58,031 nt of DNA from Tolypothrix brevis GSE-NOS-MK-07-07A (GCA_019358985.1 JAHHIJ010000031.1:31839-89869), one strand, 5' to 3'; positions 8,784-18,754 are shown, counted from the first letter of the stretch. Notes: a model not told the origin generated them from the letters alone. Translations and numbers: made by a program.

Positions 8784-8966
8784 AGAGACGTTACATGTAA
8801 CGTCTCTACATTCCCTGACTTTTCGCTCTTATGTGGGGTTTAAAAACGCGATCGGATTAATGCGATCGCTGTAAGTAATCGGACAAAAATATTTACAGTC
8901 ATTGCTCGCTGAATATTAGTATGGAATCCGTAATTTATTGTAGAGACGTTCCGACGGAACGTCTCT
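8784..8966. repeat. Two family A palindromes (8784-8807 and 8942-8966)
   Basis: AGAGACGTTACA with its complement at 8784-8807, and AGAGACGTTCCG with its complement at 8942-8966. Both are perfect or nearly so. They sit between the small 59-aa gene and the symporter stop; the second is 28 bases beyond that stop and could act as its 3' hairpin. Confidence 0.75.
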
Positions 8967-8994
8967 GCCGACAGTCACGTAAAATCCAAAATCG

Positions 8995-10287
8995 TTAAAC
9001 TTCGTCAACAGAACGAGGCTTTTTGCCGTCAAGCAAAGCACTAACAGTCATGTCTCCCATAACATTAATCGCAGTGCGGCAGCGATCCAAAAACCAGTCT
9101 ACCGTAACCAACAAAGCAATATACTGAGTCGGCAAACCAACAGAAGTAAACACCAAAGTCATCGTTACCAATCCCGCATTCGGAATACCCGCTGCCCCCA
9201 CCGATGCAAAAATCGATGTTATAACTACAATCAACTGCTGTCCTAAATTCAAATGTTGCCCAATCACTTGGGAAATAAACAATGCAGACATTGCCTCATA
9301 AAGGGCAGTCCCATCATTATTAAAGTTTGCCCCAACCAGCGCCCCTAAAGAAGCAGAAGATTCTCGCAAACCAATTTTTGTCTGGAGAATTTCAAAGGTG
9401 ATAGGCATTGTCACCGTTGAGGAAGAAGTAGAAAAAGCTGTCAAAAAGGCATCAGCACCCCCAGCTAAAAACTTCAACGGGTTCACCCAAGAACCAAGTT
9501 TGACTCTAGTGAGATAGTAGCAAGCTTGTAATGCCAGTGCCAGTAACACTGCCACGATGAAGGCAAACAGAGCTTTAAATGGCGAAAAGCCCTGCAAGGC
9601 AACAGTTTTAGCCACAATTCCCAAAACTGCCAGAGGTACCAGGGCAATCACCCAGTTGAGGATGCGAATTACTGCGTCAAACAAAGTTCCAACTAAATCC
9701 TCAATCGGTTGGTATCCCCTTTTCCCTTGAGCGATTTGTTCTGATTTGATTGCCCGCAAAACGATACCAAAGCTCAAAGCAATGACAATCAGTTGTATAA
9801 CGTTATTATCAACCAACGGCTTGAGGATGGCTTCCGGTACGATATCTTTGAGTAATCCCCAAGGATCAAGACTTTGGCTGGCTGCTTGTGTACCTTCTGG
9901 AGGCGCCAAAGTTCCCCAAGTGCCGGGACGCAAGACGTTTGCCACTAAAAGCCCAATTATTATGGCTACGGTTGTGTTAGTTAAAAGTAATACAGCTAAT
10001 TTCCGTCCGGCTGTACCGGGAATCTCAGTAGTCATGAAGGTATGCAACACTGCTACGAGAATCAGCGGTGTCGCTAAGGTGCGGAGTGCTTTCAGCACCA
10101 ATTCAGCGGGAATTGCCAAGTTGTTGATTAAGTCTTTATTGGCTGCGTTGGGGTTGCCTGCACCTAAAGCAATCCCTAAGCAAATTGCCAGCACCAAAGC
10201 GATGATAATTTGCAACGTGAGAGGGATACGCTGCCACCAACGGCGAGATTTGGAGGAATGCGAAGTAATGCTCTCTGTTTCGTTCAT
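8995..10287 (-). CDS. Dicarboxylate/amino acid:cation symporter (DAACS, GltP/GltT-like)
   Basis: 430 aa, inner-membrane transporter of the SLC1/DAACS family, which imports glutamate, aspartate or C4-dicarboxylates with H+ or Na+. Family marks are the serine-rich re-entrant hairpin TSSSTVTMP, the NNDGTALYEA motif matching NMDGTALY in transmembrane segment 7, and SVGAAGIPNAGLV in hairpin 2. There are about eight hydrophobic segments starting near residue 23, after a short polar N-terminus. Length is normal. It is transcribed divergently from dnaE, with 180 bases between the two starts. Substrate is not resolved. Confidence 0.92.
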   Translation of the reverse strand: MNETESITSHSSKSRRWWQRIPLTLQIIIALVLAICLGIALGAGNPNAANKDLINNLAIPAELVLKALRTLATPLILVAVLHTFMTTEIPGTAGRKLAVLLLTNTTVAIIIGLLVANVLRPGTWGTLAPPEGTQAASQSLDPWGLLKDIVPEAILKPLVDNNVIQLIVIALSFGIVLRAIKSEQIAQGKRGYQPIEDLVGTLFDAVIRILNWVIALVPLAVLGIVAKTVALQGFSPFKALFAFIVAVLLALALQACYYLTRVKLGSWVNPLKFLAGGADAFLTAFSTSSSTVTMPITFEILQTKIGLRESSASLGALVGANFNNDGTALYEAMSALFISQVIGQHLNLGQQLIVVITSIFASVGAAGIPNAGLVTMTLVFTSVGLPTQYIALLVTVDWFLDRCRTAINVMGDMTVSALLDGKKPRSVDEV

Positions 10288-10466
10288 TGCTATTTGCTGA
10301 GTTAGTGATGTATTTATTTAAACATCACTTTGGATATTATAAATTCCGGATTCACATCGGGTAAAACTAAGATAATCTTAGAGCTTGTTGCTTGACAAAA
10401 TTTTGTTTAAAAAGGGCATTCATTTTGAATGTTGATAAAAATATTGGTTTGTGGTAGGAAAAGTAT

Positions 10467-13100
10467 ATGCCTTTTGTCCCTTTGCACATTCACAGTGATT
10501 ACAGTTTGCTTGATGGTGCCAGTCAGTTACCGGAATTGATTGATCAAGCACTTGCACTCGGTATGAAAGCGATCGCTCTCACGGATCATGGTGTCATGTA
10601 TGGTGCGATCGAACTGATCAAAACCTGCCGCAGTCGAAATATTAAGCCAATTATTGGGAACGAAATGTATCTCATTAACGGCGATATCGAGAAACAAGAA
10701 CGCTGTCCCCGTTATCATCAAATTGTTTTAGCAAAAAATACAAAAGGTTACAAAAATTTAGTTAAAATAACTACAATTTCTCACCTCAAAGGTGTGCAAG
10801 GGAAAGGTATTTTTTCTCGTCCTTGCATTAACAAAGATTTACTTAAAGAATATCATGAAGGCTTGATAGTTACTAGTGCTTGTTTGGGTGGAGAAATACC
10901 CCAAGCAATTCTTAGCAATCGACCCGATGCCGCACGTAAAGTAGCTCAATGGTATAAAGAAGTATTTGGTGATGATTTTTATTTAGAAATTCAAGACCAC
11001 GGTTCCCAAGAAGACAGAATTGTTAACGTTGAAGTTGTCAAAATTGCCCGTGAATTAGGAATTAAATTAGTTGCTACTAATGATTCCCATTATATTTCAT
11101 GTTTTGACGTAGAAGCACACGACGCTTTGCTATGTATTCAAACTGGCAAGCTAATTAGTGAAGATAAACGGATGCGTTATAGCGGCACAGAATATTTGAA
11201 ATCTGCCGAAGAAATGAGTCAGCTATTTCGCGATCATTTACCAGATGATGTCATTGCCGAAGCTATAAACACTACCGAAGAAGTTGCAGATAAAGTCGAG
11301 CCTTACCAAATTATGGGTGAGCCTCGCATTCCCAATTATCCCATACCATCCGGTCACACTGCTGACACATATGTTGAAGAAGTTGCTTGGCAAGGACTTT
11401 TAGAACGATTAAACCGCAAATCGCGTCACGAAGTTGCTCCAGAATACAAAGAAAGGTTGGAGTATGAATTAAAAATGCTCCAAAAGATGGGTTTTTCCAC
11501 CTACTTTTTAGTCGTATGGGACTACATTAAGTTTGCTAGAGATAATAAGATTCCCGTCGGTCCTGGTCGAGGTTCAGCCGCAGGTTCTCTAGTTGCTTAT
11601 GCAATGCGAATTACTAATATCGACCCTGTACATCACGGTTTGTTATTCGAGCGTTTCTTGAACCCAGAACGCAAATCAATGCCCGATATTGATACAGATT
11701 TCTGCATAGAAAGACGGGAAGAAGTTATTCAATATGTAACTAAAAAATACGGGACAGAAAGAGTAGCTCAAATCATTACCTTTAACCGCTTAACTTCTAA
11801 AGCTGTGTTGAAAGATGTTGCCAGAGTGTTGGATATTCCTTATGGGGAATCAGATAAAATGGCGAAGTTAATTCCGGTGGTGCGGGGTAAACCGACAAAA
11901 CTCAAGGTGATGATTTCTGATACAACCCCAGCACCAGAGTTTAAAACAAAATATGATGATGAACCGCACGTTCGTCATTGGGTTGATATGGCAATGCGAA
12001 TTGAAGGAACTAACAAAACCTTTGGTGTTCATGCTGCTGGTGTAGTAATTTCTGCCGATCCTCTCGATGAAATTGTGCCGCTACAAAAGAATAATGACGG
12101 TTCTGTAATTACCCAGTATTTCATGGAAGACTTGGAATCTATGGGTTTGTTAAAGATGGATTTTCTCGGTTTGCGAAATTTGACATTAATTCAAAATACT
12201 TTGGATTTAATTGAACAAACTAGAGGATTGCGTATTGATCCTGATGAAATCACTCGTCAAGAAAGAAAATCGCAGGAAATCTTAGCTAAAGGTCAACATG
12301 GCATCCTCATAAACAAAGAGGTGAAAAAAACTTACGAACTTTTAGAAGCTGGTGAGTTAGAAGGTATCTTTCAATTAGAATCTTCGGGAATGCGTCAGAT
12401 AGTGCGAGATTTAAAGCCTTCCAATATAGAAGATATTTCTTCTATTTTGGCACTTTATCGACCAGGACCATTAGATGCGGGATTGATTCCTGATTTTATT
12501 AACCGCAAGCACGGACGAGAGCAAATTAAATACGGTCATTCTATTTTAGAACCCATATTGAATGAAACCTATGGAATTATGGTTTATCAAGAGCAAATCA
12601 TGAAAATTGCTCAAGATATGGGTGGATATACTTTAGGACAAGCCGATTTAATGCGTCGTGCAATGGGTAAAAAGAAAGTTGCGGAAATGGAAAAGCAACG
12701 AGAAAAATTTATTGATGGTTCGGCAAGAAATGGAGTTAGCAAACAAGTCGCTGAAAAACTATTCAACGATATGTTAAATTTTGCCGAATATTGCTTAAGT
12801 TATGAAACGGAAGTTTTAACTGTTGAATATGGCTTTTTACCGATTGGGGAAATTGTCGAGAAAGGCATTGAGTGCAGTGTATATAGTGTTGATAGTTATG
12901 GCAATATTTACACTCAAGTAATTGCCCAATGGCATAATCGCGGTCAACAAGAAGTTTTTGAGTATTGCTTAGAAGATGGTTCGATTATTCAAGCAACAAA
13001 AGACCATAAATTTATGACTGTTGATGGTCAAATGTTGCCAATTGATGAAATATTTGAACGCGGATTGGATTTGATGCAAGTTCAAGGTTTGCCAGAATAA
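10467..13100 (+). CDS. dnaE: DNA polymerase III alpha subunit, N-terminal part fused to the N-half of a split intein
   Basis: 877 aa. Residues 1-775 are the N-extein: PHP domain ([18 protein letters not shown]) and polymerase palm with [10 protein letters not shown] and PDIDTDFC. Residue 776 is the intein Cys1 after ...NFAEY, and the last 102 residues (12792-13097) are the Int-N half starting [14 protein letters not shown], with the block B-like motif ATKDHKFMT. The stop is genuine: in cyanobacteria the C-half (Int-C + C-extein) is encoded elsewhere and the two proteins splice in trans to give the replicative polymerase. No Int-C half is present in this window. Length and residues match the Nostoc-type DnaE split intein closely. 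A 103-bp palindromic element begins right after the stop codon. Confidence 0.97.
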   Translation: MPFVPLHIHSDYSLLDGASQLPELIDQALALGMKAIALTDHGVMYGAIELIKTCRSRNIKPIIGNEMYLINGDIEKQERCPRYHQIVLAKNTKGYKNLVKITTISHLKGVQGKGIFSRPCINKDLLKEYHEGLIVTSACLGGEIPQAILSNRPDAARKVAQWYKEVFGDDFYLEIQDHGSQEDRIVNVEVVKIARELGIKLVATNDSHYISCFDVEAHDALLCIQTGKLISEDKRMRYSGTEYLKSAEEMSQLFRDHLPDDVIAEAINTTEEVADKVEPYQIMGEPRIPNYPIPSGHTADTYVEEVAWQGLLERLNRKSRHEVAPEYKERLEYELKMLQKMGFSTYFLVVWDYIKFARDNKIPVGPGRGSAAGSLVAYAMRITNIDPVHHGLLFERFLNPERKSMPDIDTDFCIERREEVIQYVTKKYGTERVAQIITFNRLTSKAVLKDVARVLDIPYGESDKMAKLIPVVRGKPTKLKVMISDTTPAPEFKTKYDDEPHVRHWVDMAMRIEGTNKTFGVHAAGVVISADPLDEIVPLQKNNDGSVITQYFMEDLESMGLLKMDFLGLRNLTLIQNTLDLIEQTRGLRIDPDEITRQERKSQEILAKGQHGILINKEVKKTYELLEAGELEGIFQLESSGMRQIVRDLKPSNIEDISSILALYRPGPLDAGLIPDFINRKHGREQIKYGHSILEPILNETYGIMVYQEQIMKIAQDMGGYTLGQADLMRRAMGKKKVAEMEKQREKFIDGSARNGVSKQVAEKLFNDMLNFAEYCLSYETEVLTVEYGFLPIGEIVEKGIECSVYSVDSYGNIYTQVIAQWHNRGQQEVFEYCLEDGSIIQATKDHKFMTVDGQMLPIDEIFERGLDLMQVQGLPE
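12792..13097 (+). other. DnaE split intein, N-terminal half (Int-N, 102 aa)
   Basis: Starts at Cys776 (codon 12792-12794) directly after the extein tyrosine and ends at the stop codon. It keeps the catalytic first Cys and the block B histidine in ATKDHKFM. Compared with the well-known Nostoc punctiforme half, the substitutions are conservative, so it should be active. Confidence 0.95.
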
Positions 13101-13203
13101 TATCATGTCCGATAAATTACTTACAATGTCAAGACGTTCCACCGGAACGTCTCTACGAGGGTTGCGATGATTTTATCACTGTTAATTAAACGAACATGAT
13201 ATA
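13101..13203. mobile_element. 103-bp palindromic element abutting the dnaE stop codon
   Basis: Terminal inverted repeats TATCATGTCCG and CGAACATGATA bracket a family A palindrome at 13132-13152. The right half is homologous to 3598-3671. It starts at the base after the dnaE TAA, so it may serve as the 3' end or terminator of the dnaE-N mRNA. Confidence 0.7.
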
Positions 13204-13246
13204 AATGGCTCTTGCGCTACTTTTATGGTGAATTAATACTAAAGTT

Positions 13247-13338
13247 AGGACTTACGCACTTGTTACGAGAAAACAAGACTTTGAGATTGCTTCCTTACGT
13301 CGATAGGGACGGAAATACGTAGTTCGTGCGTAAGTCCT
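13247..13338. mobile_element. 92-bp MITE-like element with perfect 13-bp terminal inverted repeats
   Basis: Ends AGGACTTACGCAC (13247-13259) and its exact complement (13326-13338), no coding capacity. Related single ends occur near 28897, 45078 and 45118 (TGCGTAAGTCCT), so this is one member of a local family. Confidence 0.7.
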
Positions 13339-13396
13339 GTAAATAATTGGTGTCGGATAGAATTTTCCCATCCGCACCAAGCGTCCAAAAGCTAAT

Positions 13397-15370
13397 TTAA
13401 AAAGTCTTGACAAACTCAATTAGCGCTTTTTTATCTTCATCTAAGAGTTCAGAGCCAAAAGTATGACCCTTGTTTTCAACAAAGTCAGGAGATTTGTTGA
13501 ATCTTAAAAGCACACGCGTCAAGATAGCTTTGAGTCCACCACCAGGTTTCAAGTCTTTGAAAAGGTTTCCGATGTTGAAATTTGCGATCGCATCTTTGGG
13601 GTTGATGTTGGCAATCAAGTTAACAGGTGTACCTTCAGGAATCGGAATCTTCGCTTTAGGATTTGGATCTCCTTGTGGCAATTCTAATTTGGTCTTTCGA
13701 TCTGTCTTGCTGATAATATTCTCACGCTTTTCGGGTGACAATAGCTTTTCGATAGCATCTGTATAGGCTTCTACACGTCCTTCTACGGAGGGATTTTCGT
13801 TGTAAAGTCCTAAAGTGTTGTTGTGCAGAAATGGTGCTGTTGCCCAGATACTCACAAGGGAAGGTGTGCGGTAATATCCCAAACCCCCGTTGGGAATTTT
13901 GAAGTTGAATGTTTCACCTTTAACGGGACTAGGTAGTTCTAATGTACCTGGAGAAGGTAGTTCTTTATAGGTTTTAGACGAGAACTGATCCCATATATGT
14001 CCTTTAGTGGCATTTGTGCCTAAAGAACGAGCGATATTGGTACCAATGAGTGTAACTGGGTAACGCTTGTCATCTGACAAGAAGTTGTGATCGAGAAAAT
14101 CACTATTGAGTACAGACTCTTCGTACCATTTCTTAGCCTGTTCAGGATCAGCAGCAATCTCAGCCGATGGCTGTTTGCTGGAATGACAGGTAGCACAACT
14201 CTGGGCAAAGGCTATCTTGCCACGTTTGAGAACTTCTTCATCCTTAGTTAAAAAGGCTTCACCACCTGGTGCATCTGCTAGGTGCATGGGTTTGATGGTT
14301 TTTAGGAAGGCTTCCGCATCAGCCATGCGTGCTTCTGTTTGTCTCCAATCTTCGCACTCCTTCCTTGCCTTTTCGATATCAAAAGGTTTTTGGGGAGTTC
14401 TACCTTGCAAAGGTTCATGGAGAGTTGTCCAGTAATCACCGCACATGCCAATATTGACGTAGACTCGTAGTGAAGCATTGGCTACACCTGTAGAATCTGC
14501 GCCATCTTTAAGGATATGATTTACTTCCTTGGTTGAACCATCGTTCATCACCTCTGGGTATTTGGGGCGATCGCCTAAATTAAAAATGGCATTGATCGCA
14601 TTCGGGTTGTTGATGTGATCGGTGGCAATCCGAGAGGTGTCGGAAGTACCCGGTTTCTGGGAGTTCAGTACTTGTCTGATAAAATTAGTTTCAAGAATGT
14701 TCCCAGCAAATAAGTTGTTTTCCTTGATGTACTGATTACCCAAGGCTGGTACTAGATTTTCCCATTGCGGGTGTTCTTTGTCTTTGGCTGGGTTAAGCGG
14801 ATCTAAGGCTACGTGACAGATCGCACAGGATTGTCCAATCACATAGGGAGGCTCAATATTAACGTTTGTCGTATACTTCTGAGCGTCCCATTTTGCCTGG
14901 TCGAAATTGGGATTGTTGAATTTACGCAACCCAATAACCCCAGTTGAGAGGGGATCTTTGCACTTATCTAGCCACAACCCGTATTTATCTGCTGCTGTCG
15001 CTTTTTCACATCCAGGATCGTTAATTGCACCATAGCGTTTGAACCGCTCATCATGTATACGGGAGTCAACCAATTTTAGTAAGTCAACACTGCCTTGTGT
15101 GCGTTTGGCTAGATACCGATAGTATTTTGCGTTACCGCCAGTCCATAAGTACCAAGTGCAACGACCCCGCTTTTGGGCATCGGTCAAATTCTCCTGTGTG
15201 TAAGGAGGGAGATATCCGATACCGTCACAGTTATCTACATAATCGTATACGGATGTATCAGTATACTCACTTGCCAGAGCTGTAGGTGTTCCATTAAAGC
15301 CGCTAATTATGAAAATAATCACGGAGAGGAGCATCAGACAGCATTTCAAGATTAGACTCGTCTTTTTCAT
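13397..15370 (-). CDS. Secreted two-heme c-type protein, RoxA/diheme-peroxidase-like
   Basis: 657 aa with an N-terminal signal peptide (hydrophobic 8-23, likely cleavage near ALAS). Two heme-c motifs CAICH (182-186) and CATCH (392-396). The C-terminal stretch TPSLVSIWATAPFLHNNTLG is characteristic of the diheme cytochrome c peroxidase/MauG superfamily. Total length and heme spacing are close to those I recall for the rubber oxygenase RoxA (about 680 aa, CXXCH near 191 and 390). A periplasmic oxygenase or peroxidase is therefore likely, but the substrate is unknown. The many cysteines outside the heme motifs (48, 71, 121, 137) suggest disulfides. The gene is 33 bases downstream of a 146-aa gene in the same direction, so the two probably form an operon. 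Confidence 0.7.
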   Translation of the reverse strand: MKKTSLILKCCLMLLSVIIFIISGFNGTPTALASEYTDTSVYDYVDNCDGIGYLPPYTQENLTDAQKRGRCTWYLWTGGNAKYYRYLAKRTQGSVDLLKLVDSRIHDERFKRYGAINDPGCEKATAADKYGLWLDKCKDPLSTGVIGLRKFNNPNFDQAKWDAQKYTTNVNIEPPYVIGQSCAICHVALDPLNPAKDKEHPQWENLVPALGNQYIKENNLFAGNILETNFIRQVLNSQKPGTSDTSRIATDHINNPNAINAIFNLGDRPKYPEVMNDGSTKEVNHILKDGADSTGVANASLRVYVNIGMCGDYWTTLHEPLQGRTPQKPFDIEKARKECEDWRQTEARMADAEAFLKTIKPMHLADAPGGEAFLTKDEEVLKRGKIAFAQSCATCHSSKQPSAEIAADPEQAKKWYEESVLNSDFLDHNFLSDDKRYPVTLIGTNIARSLGTNATKGHIWDQFSSKTYKELPSPGTLELPSPVKGETFNFKIPNGGLGYYRTPSLVSIWATAPFLHNNTLGLYNENPSVEGRVEAYTDAIEKLLSPEKRENIISKTDRKTKLELPQGDPNPKAKIPIPEGTPVNLIANINPKDAIANFNIGNLFKDLKPGGGLKAILTRVLLRFNKSPDFVENKGHTFGSELLDEDKKALIEFVKTF

Positions 15371-15403
15371 AAAACTCTCTACAGTGATGAGCTTTGAGTA
15401 TTT

Positions 15404-15844
15404 TTAGAATTCAAGGATGAAGTTTAATACTCGTGTTTTTTCCCAGTAGGCATTACCCAAATAAATGCCAGGTGCGACTTCTCGGATTTCGTCTCTAATT
15501 TTTTGGGCAAGAAACGAGGTTTTGGAGTAGTCCAAGATGATAGATTCTCCATCGCAAAACCAGCTTTCACCTTTGTAGACTTCAGCTTCGATTAACCTGA
15601 TTTTAAAAGGGGTAATCTTATTTAGCAAATGCTTGCGATCGCTATCAAAGACTTTTCCTTCCCAAGCAATTAAGCTAATCAGCAATGAAATAACTTCCAT
15701 TAAAACGAATCCACCAACGGTGACTACTGTCCCCTTGCTGTTACCTTCAGGTATTGTTCCTGTTGGACTGTTCTTGTACAATTCGTCCAGTTCAGCTTGG
15801 GACATATGCATCAAGTCTTGTGTTTTCAGCACTTGAATGGTCAT
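15404..15844 (-). CDS. Conserved hypothetical protein, 146 aa, partner of the two-heme protein
   Basis: No signal peptide. The N-terminal third has MSQAELDELYKNSPTGTIPE, then a short hydrophobic stretch (about 43-62). The second half has SWFCDGESIILDYSKTS and IRDEIREVAPGIYLGNAYWE. These look like well-conserved motifs of an uncharacterised family also found outside cyanobacteria; I do not know its function. It lies directly upstream of the secreted heme protein (33-base gap). A role in the same oxidation pathway is inferred from position only. Confidence 0.75.
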   Translation of the reverse strand: MTIQVLKTQDLMHMSQAELDELYKNSPTGTIPEGNSKGTVVTVGGFVLMEVISLLISLIAWEGKVFDSDRKHLLNKITPFKIRLIEAEVYKGESWFCDGESIILDYSKTSFLAQKIRDEIREVAPGIYLGNAYWEKTRVLNFILEF

Positions 15845-15906
15845 GTTTCATTACCTCATTTTTTACTTCGTTTGATTTACATCTATAGGAATACTATCTG
15901 ATTTAT

Positions 15907-16063
15907 AATACCTTCGCCAAAATCCAACACCCTTCCTGGGTGCGGCTATACAGACAAAGGCTGCCTCCGCAGCCTGTAAGGATTTCAGCCCGCGCAGGTG
16001 GGCTTCGCTTGTGTAGCCCCAGGCTTTAGCCTGTGGGCGTTTTATAGAATTGGCGAAGGTATT
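15907..16063. mobile_element. 157-bp MITE-like element, multi-hairpin interior
   Basis: 14-bp inverted ends AATACCTTCGCCAA. The interior consists of consecutive hairpins, including AGCCC...GGGCT and AGCCCCAGGCT. The 7-mer GATTTAT flanks both sides (15900-15906 and 16065-16071), a possible target duplication. The interior is homologous, inverted, to 56476-56595. A family B palindrome (16220-16240) with the GGGTTTCGGGCAACGCAT tail follows; no gene in 15845-16410. Confidence 0.65.
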
Positions 16064-16219
16064 GGATTTATAAACAGGATTTCAGATGAAAGCCTGATCA
16101 AACGGGCTTTTCAGTCTCAGTATTTTTTCATGCAATCAAATCGGAGTCCTAGAAGACATAAGTCCTATAGCTGTAAGTGAAGTCAAGTTATGCACTAGAC
16201 ATCTCCGAAAAAGAGGTAA

Positions 16220-16270
16220 AGACGTAGCAGTGCTACGTCTCTACAAGGGTTTCGGGCAACGCATATTTAA
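16220..16270. repeat. Palindrome family B copy with tail
   Basis: AGACGTAGCA core palindrome (16220-16240) followed by CTACAAGGGTTTCGGGCAAC. Same orientation as the copy at 42351. Confidence 0.8.
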
Positions 16271-16410
16271 TTGTTGGAGATGTCTACTTAATAAGATGAA
16301 ATATTATTTGTACCGCGAGTTACTCCTTTTTTGTTTCCGCTTCAAATGATTTCAAATTGCTATATGCTTTGAGTAACTAAACTTAATCAACTAGAAATTG
16401 GTAAAGAAAA

Positions 16411-17922
16411 GTGAATCTCCCTTTAATTACTCGCGCTCAAGAATATAACGATAAAATAGCAATTGCTACAACGGATGGAGCATTTACCTATGGGGATTTG
16501 CTGCACACTTCCAGTCAAATAGCAACATGTCTTCTTCAGAATGCAGAAGATTTACAGGAGCAGCGAGTTGCTTTTCTCATCCCACCTGGGTTTGAGTATG
16601 TAGCTACTCAGTGGGGGATTTGGCGTGCTGGTGGAATAGCGGTACCTTTGTGTATGTCTCATCCACGACCAGAATTGGAGTATGTGATTATAAATTCAGG
16701 CGCATCGATTATTGTTGCTCATCCTAATTTTGAGGGTATACTGCGATCGCTCGCCCAAACACACAATTTGCGATTTATCCTCACCTCAGAAACGCTCCCA
16801 GATCATGTTCGTCCCCTCCCAGAGATAGATATCACTAGACGCGCATTAATTCTCTACACCAGCGGTACAACAGGTAAACCGAAGGGTGTAGTTACGACTC
16901 ATCAAAATATTCAAGCGCAAGTGACTAGTTTAATCACCGCTTGGGAATGGACATCTAGCGATTCTCCTGGGGAGACGCTGCGCGAACGCATTTTACATAT
17001 ATTACCCTTACATCATATTCATGGAATTGTCAACGTCTTGACTTGCGCTTTATGGGCTGGTGCAGAGTGCCATATGTTGAGCAAATTTGATGCCGAAACC
17101 GTTTGGAATCGAATTTGTGACGGTGACTTAACCCTATTTATGGCAGTACCGACGATTTATGTAAAGCTGATTGCTGCTTGGGAAGCTGCTTCTAGGGAAC
17201 AACAAAAAAGCATGACCGCAGGCTGTGGGAAAATGCGTCTAATGGTTTCCGGTTCAGCAGCTTTACCAGTTCAAGTATTAGAAAAATGGCAGAGTATTAG
17301 TGGTCATTTTCTGCTTGAGCGCTATGGGATGACGGAAATTGGCATGGCACTATCAAATCCTTTACACGGTCAACGATACTCAGGATATGTAGGTCAGCCT
17401 TTGCCTCAAGTTGAAGTCAGGTTAGTGGATGAGAGTGGGGAGTTGGTTCCACCAGGGATACCAGGAGAAATCCAAGTCAAAAGCCCCGGAGTGTTTTTAG
17501 AATATTGGCAAAACCCCCAAGCAACCGCAAAAGCTTTTAGAGATGGCTGGTTCTGTACTGGAGATACCGCCGTAGTTGAGAATGGCAACTACCGTATTTT
17601 AGGACGAATGAGCGTGGATATCATCAAAACGGGAGGGTATAAAGTTTCAGCTTTGGAAATTGAAGAAGTGTTGCGATCGCATCCAGATATTCAAGAATGT
17701 GCAGTGGTTGGGGTTGCTGATTTAGAGTGGGGTGAACGGGTTTGTGCTGCATTAGTATTGCAACCGCAACGCGAGTTGACATTAGAATCTTTTAGGATTT
17801 GGGCAAAAGAGCAATTGGCAGTTTATAAGATTCCAACCCGAATTTTGACACTTGAAGAATTACCGCGCAACGCTATGGGGAAAGTGACTAAGCCGACAGT
17901 GGTTGAGCTATTTCGAGTATAG
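16411..17922 (+). CDS. AMP-forming acyl-CoA synthetase, malonyl-CoA synthetase (MatB/AAE13)-like
   Basis: 503 aa from a GTG start at 16411. ANL superfamily motifs in order: LYTSGTTGKPKGV (ATP loop), ERYGMTEIGMAL, GDTAVVENG, GRMSVDIIKTGGYKVSALEI (hinge) and the catalytic lysine region LPRNAMGKVTKP. The combination of the MTEIGMALSNPL and SVDIIKTGGYK motifs is what I know from malonyl-/methylmalonyl-CoA synthetases (MatB, plant AAE13, ACSF3). A short dicarboxylate is therefore the likely substrate, activated to its CoA thioester. It is a single gene with no obvious pathway partner. No strong ribosome site precedes the GTG. Confidence 0.85.
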   Translation: MNLPLITRAQEYNDKIAIATTDGAFTYGDLLHTSSQIATCLLQNAEDLQEQRVAFLIPPGFEYVATQWGIWRAGGIAVPLCMSHPRPELEYVIINSGASIIVAHPNFEGILRSLAQTHNLRFILTSETLPDHVRPLPEIDITRRALILYTSGTTGKPKGVVTTHQNIQAQVTSLITAWEWTSSDSPGETLRERILHILPLHHIHGIVNVLTCALWAGAECHMLSKFDAETVWNRICDGDLTLFMAVPTIYVKLIAAWEAASREQQKSMTAGCGKMRLMVSGSAALPVQVLEKWQSISGHFLLERYGMTEIGMALSNPLHGQRYSGYVGQPLPQVEVRLVDESGELVPPGIPGEIQVKSPGVFLEYWQNPQATAKAFRDGWFCTGDTAVVENGNYRILGRMSVDIIKTGGYKVSALEIEEVLRSHPDIQECAVVGVADLEWGERVCAALVLQPQRELTLESFRIWAKEQLAVYKIPTRILTLEELPRNAMGKVTKPTVVELFRV

Positions 17923-18086
17923 CGATCGTTCAAGTACTTGATAAAACTGGTTTCTTATCGGTAAGGAAAAGCGATCGTTAATGCTGAACTAGACCTAGAA
18001 ATTTTAAACCTTGTAAGTCCTTAAAATTAAGTGAATTCCCAGTGATCTCTTCGGATAACATGAGAAAGTCAACAGCTTAATTCCAT

Positions 18087-18560
18087 ATGAGCGAAACTGT
18101 TTACATCGAAACCAGTATTGTTGGCTACTTGACTGCTAGACCCAGCAACAACTTGATCCTGATGGCTAATTTAGAAGCTACGCGGGAATGGTGGGACACA
18201 CGTCGCGATCAGTTTATGCTCTACATTTCTCAAGTGGTTTTGGATGAAGTAGCACGAGGCAATACAGAGATAGCAACGAAGCGACTTGAAATAGTGCGTG
18301 ATTTTCCTTTGCTTGAAGTCAGTGAAGCTGTTCAAAATTTAGCAGCACAATTTCTCGCAAAAAGTAGCCTTCCACCGAAAGCCGCTGATGATGCGCTTCA
18401 TATTGCTGCGGCTACAATTTACGGATTGGACTATCTGTTAACGTGGAATTGTAAGCATATTGCCAATGCTCAAATCCAGAAGAAGCTAGCCCAAATCAGT
18501 CTTGATGCCGGATACGAGTTGCCAACCCTTTGTACACCCTACGAATTAATGGGAGAGTAG
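18087..18560 (+). CDS. PIN-domain toxin (VapC-like ribonuclease)
   Basis: 157 aa. PIN-like fold marks: an acidic residue in VYIETSIVGYL at the start, DEVARG near residue 53, DDALHIAAA near residue 99 and the late LLTWNCKHIANA. This is the pattern of a cyanobacterial VapC-type subfamily. VapC toxins are Mg2+-dependent RNases acting on tRNA or rRNA. Two bases separate its stop codon from the next small gene, which is probably the antitoxin, so the order is toxin first. No other gene shares the transcript. Confidence 0.82.
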   Translation: MSETVYIETSIVGYLTARPSNNLILMANLEATREWWDTRRDQFMLYISQVVLDEVARGNTEIATKRLEIVRDFPLLEVSEAVQNLAAQFLAKSSLPPKAADDALHIAAATIYGLDYLLTWNCKHIANAQIQKKLAQISLDAGYELPTLCTPYELMGE

Positions 18561-18562
18561 AT

Positions 18563-18754
18563 ATGTGGAAAGATGAAATTCTTGAAGAGATTTATAGAAT
18601 TCGAGAAGAACATGCAAAGGCTTTCAACTACGACTTACAAGCAATTTGTGATGATTTGCGACAAAAGCAAGCTGTAAGTAGTCGGCAGATCATTTCACAG
18701 CCACTCAAACAACCCAGTCGTCTGCATAGCAAGTCACAATACCCAACTAGCTAA
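18563..18754 (+). CDS. Putative antitoxin of the PIN module, 63 aa
   Basis: Starts MWKDEILEEIYRIREEHAKA two bases after the toxin stop. Contains FNYDLQAICDDLRQKQ and a disordered polar C-terminus. Short proteins with this N-terminal pattern commonly accompany PIN toxins in cyanobacteria. No classical DNA-binding motif is evident. The assignment is by position and pattern. Confidence 0.68.
   Translation: MWKDEILEEIYRIREEHAKAFNYDLQAICDDLRQKQAVSSRQIISQPLKQPSRLHSKSQYPTS

Noticed and set aside
12792-13100. Premature end of DnaE as a frameshift or sequencing error
   Set aside because: The last 102 residues are a well-conserved split-intein half starting with Cys after the extein Tyr; the stop is natural.
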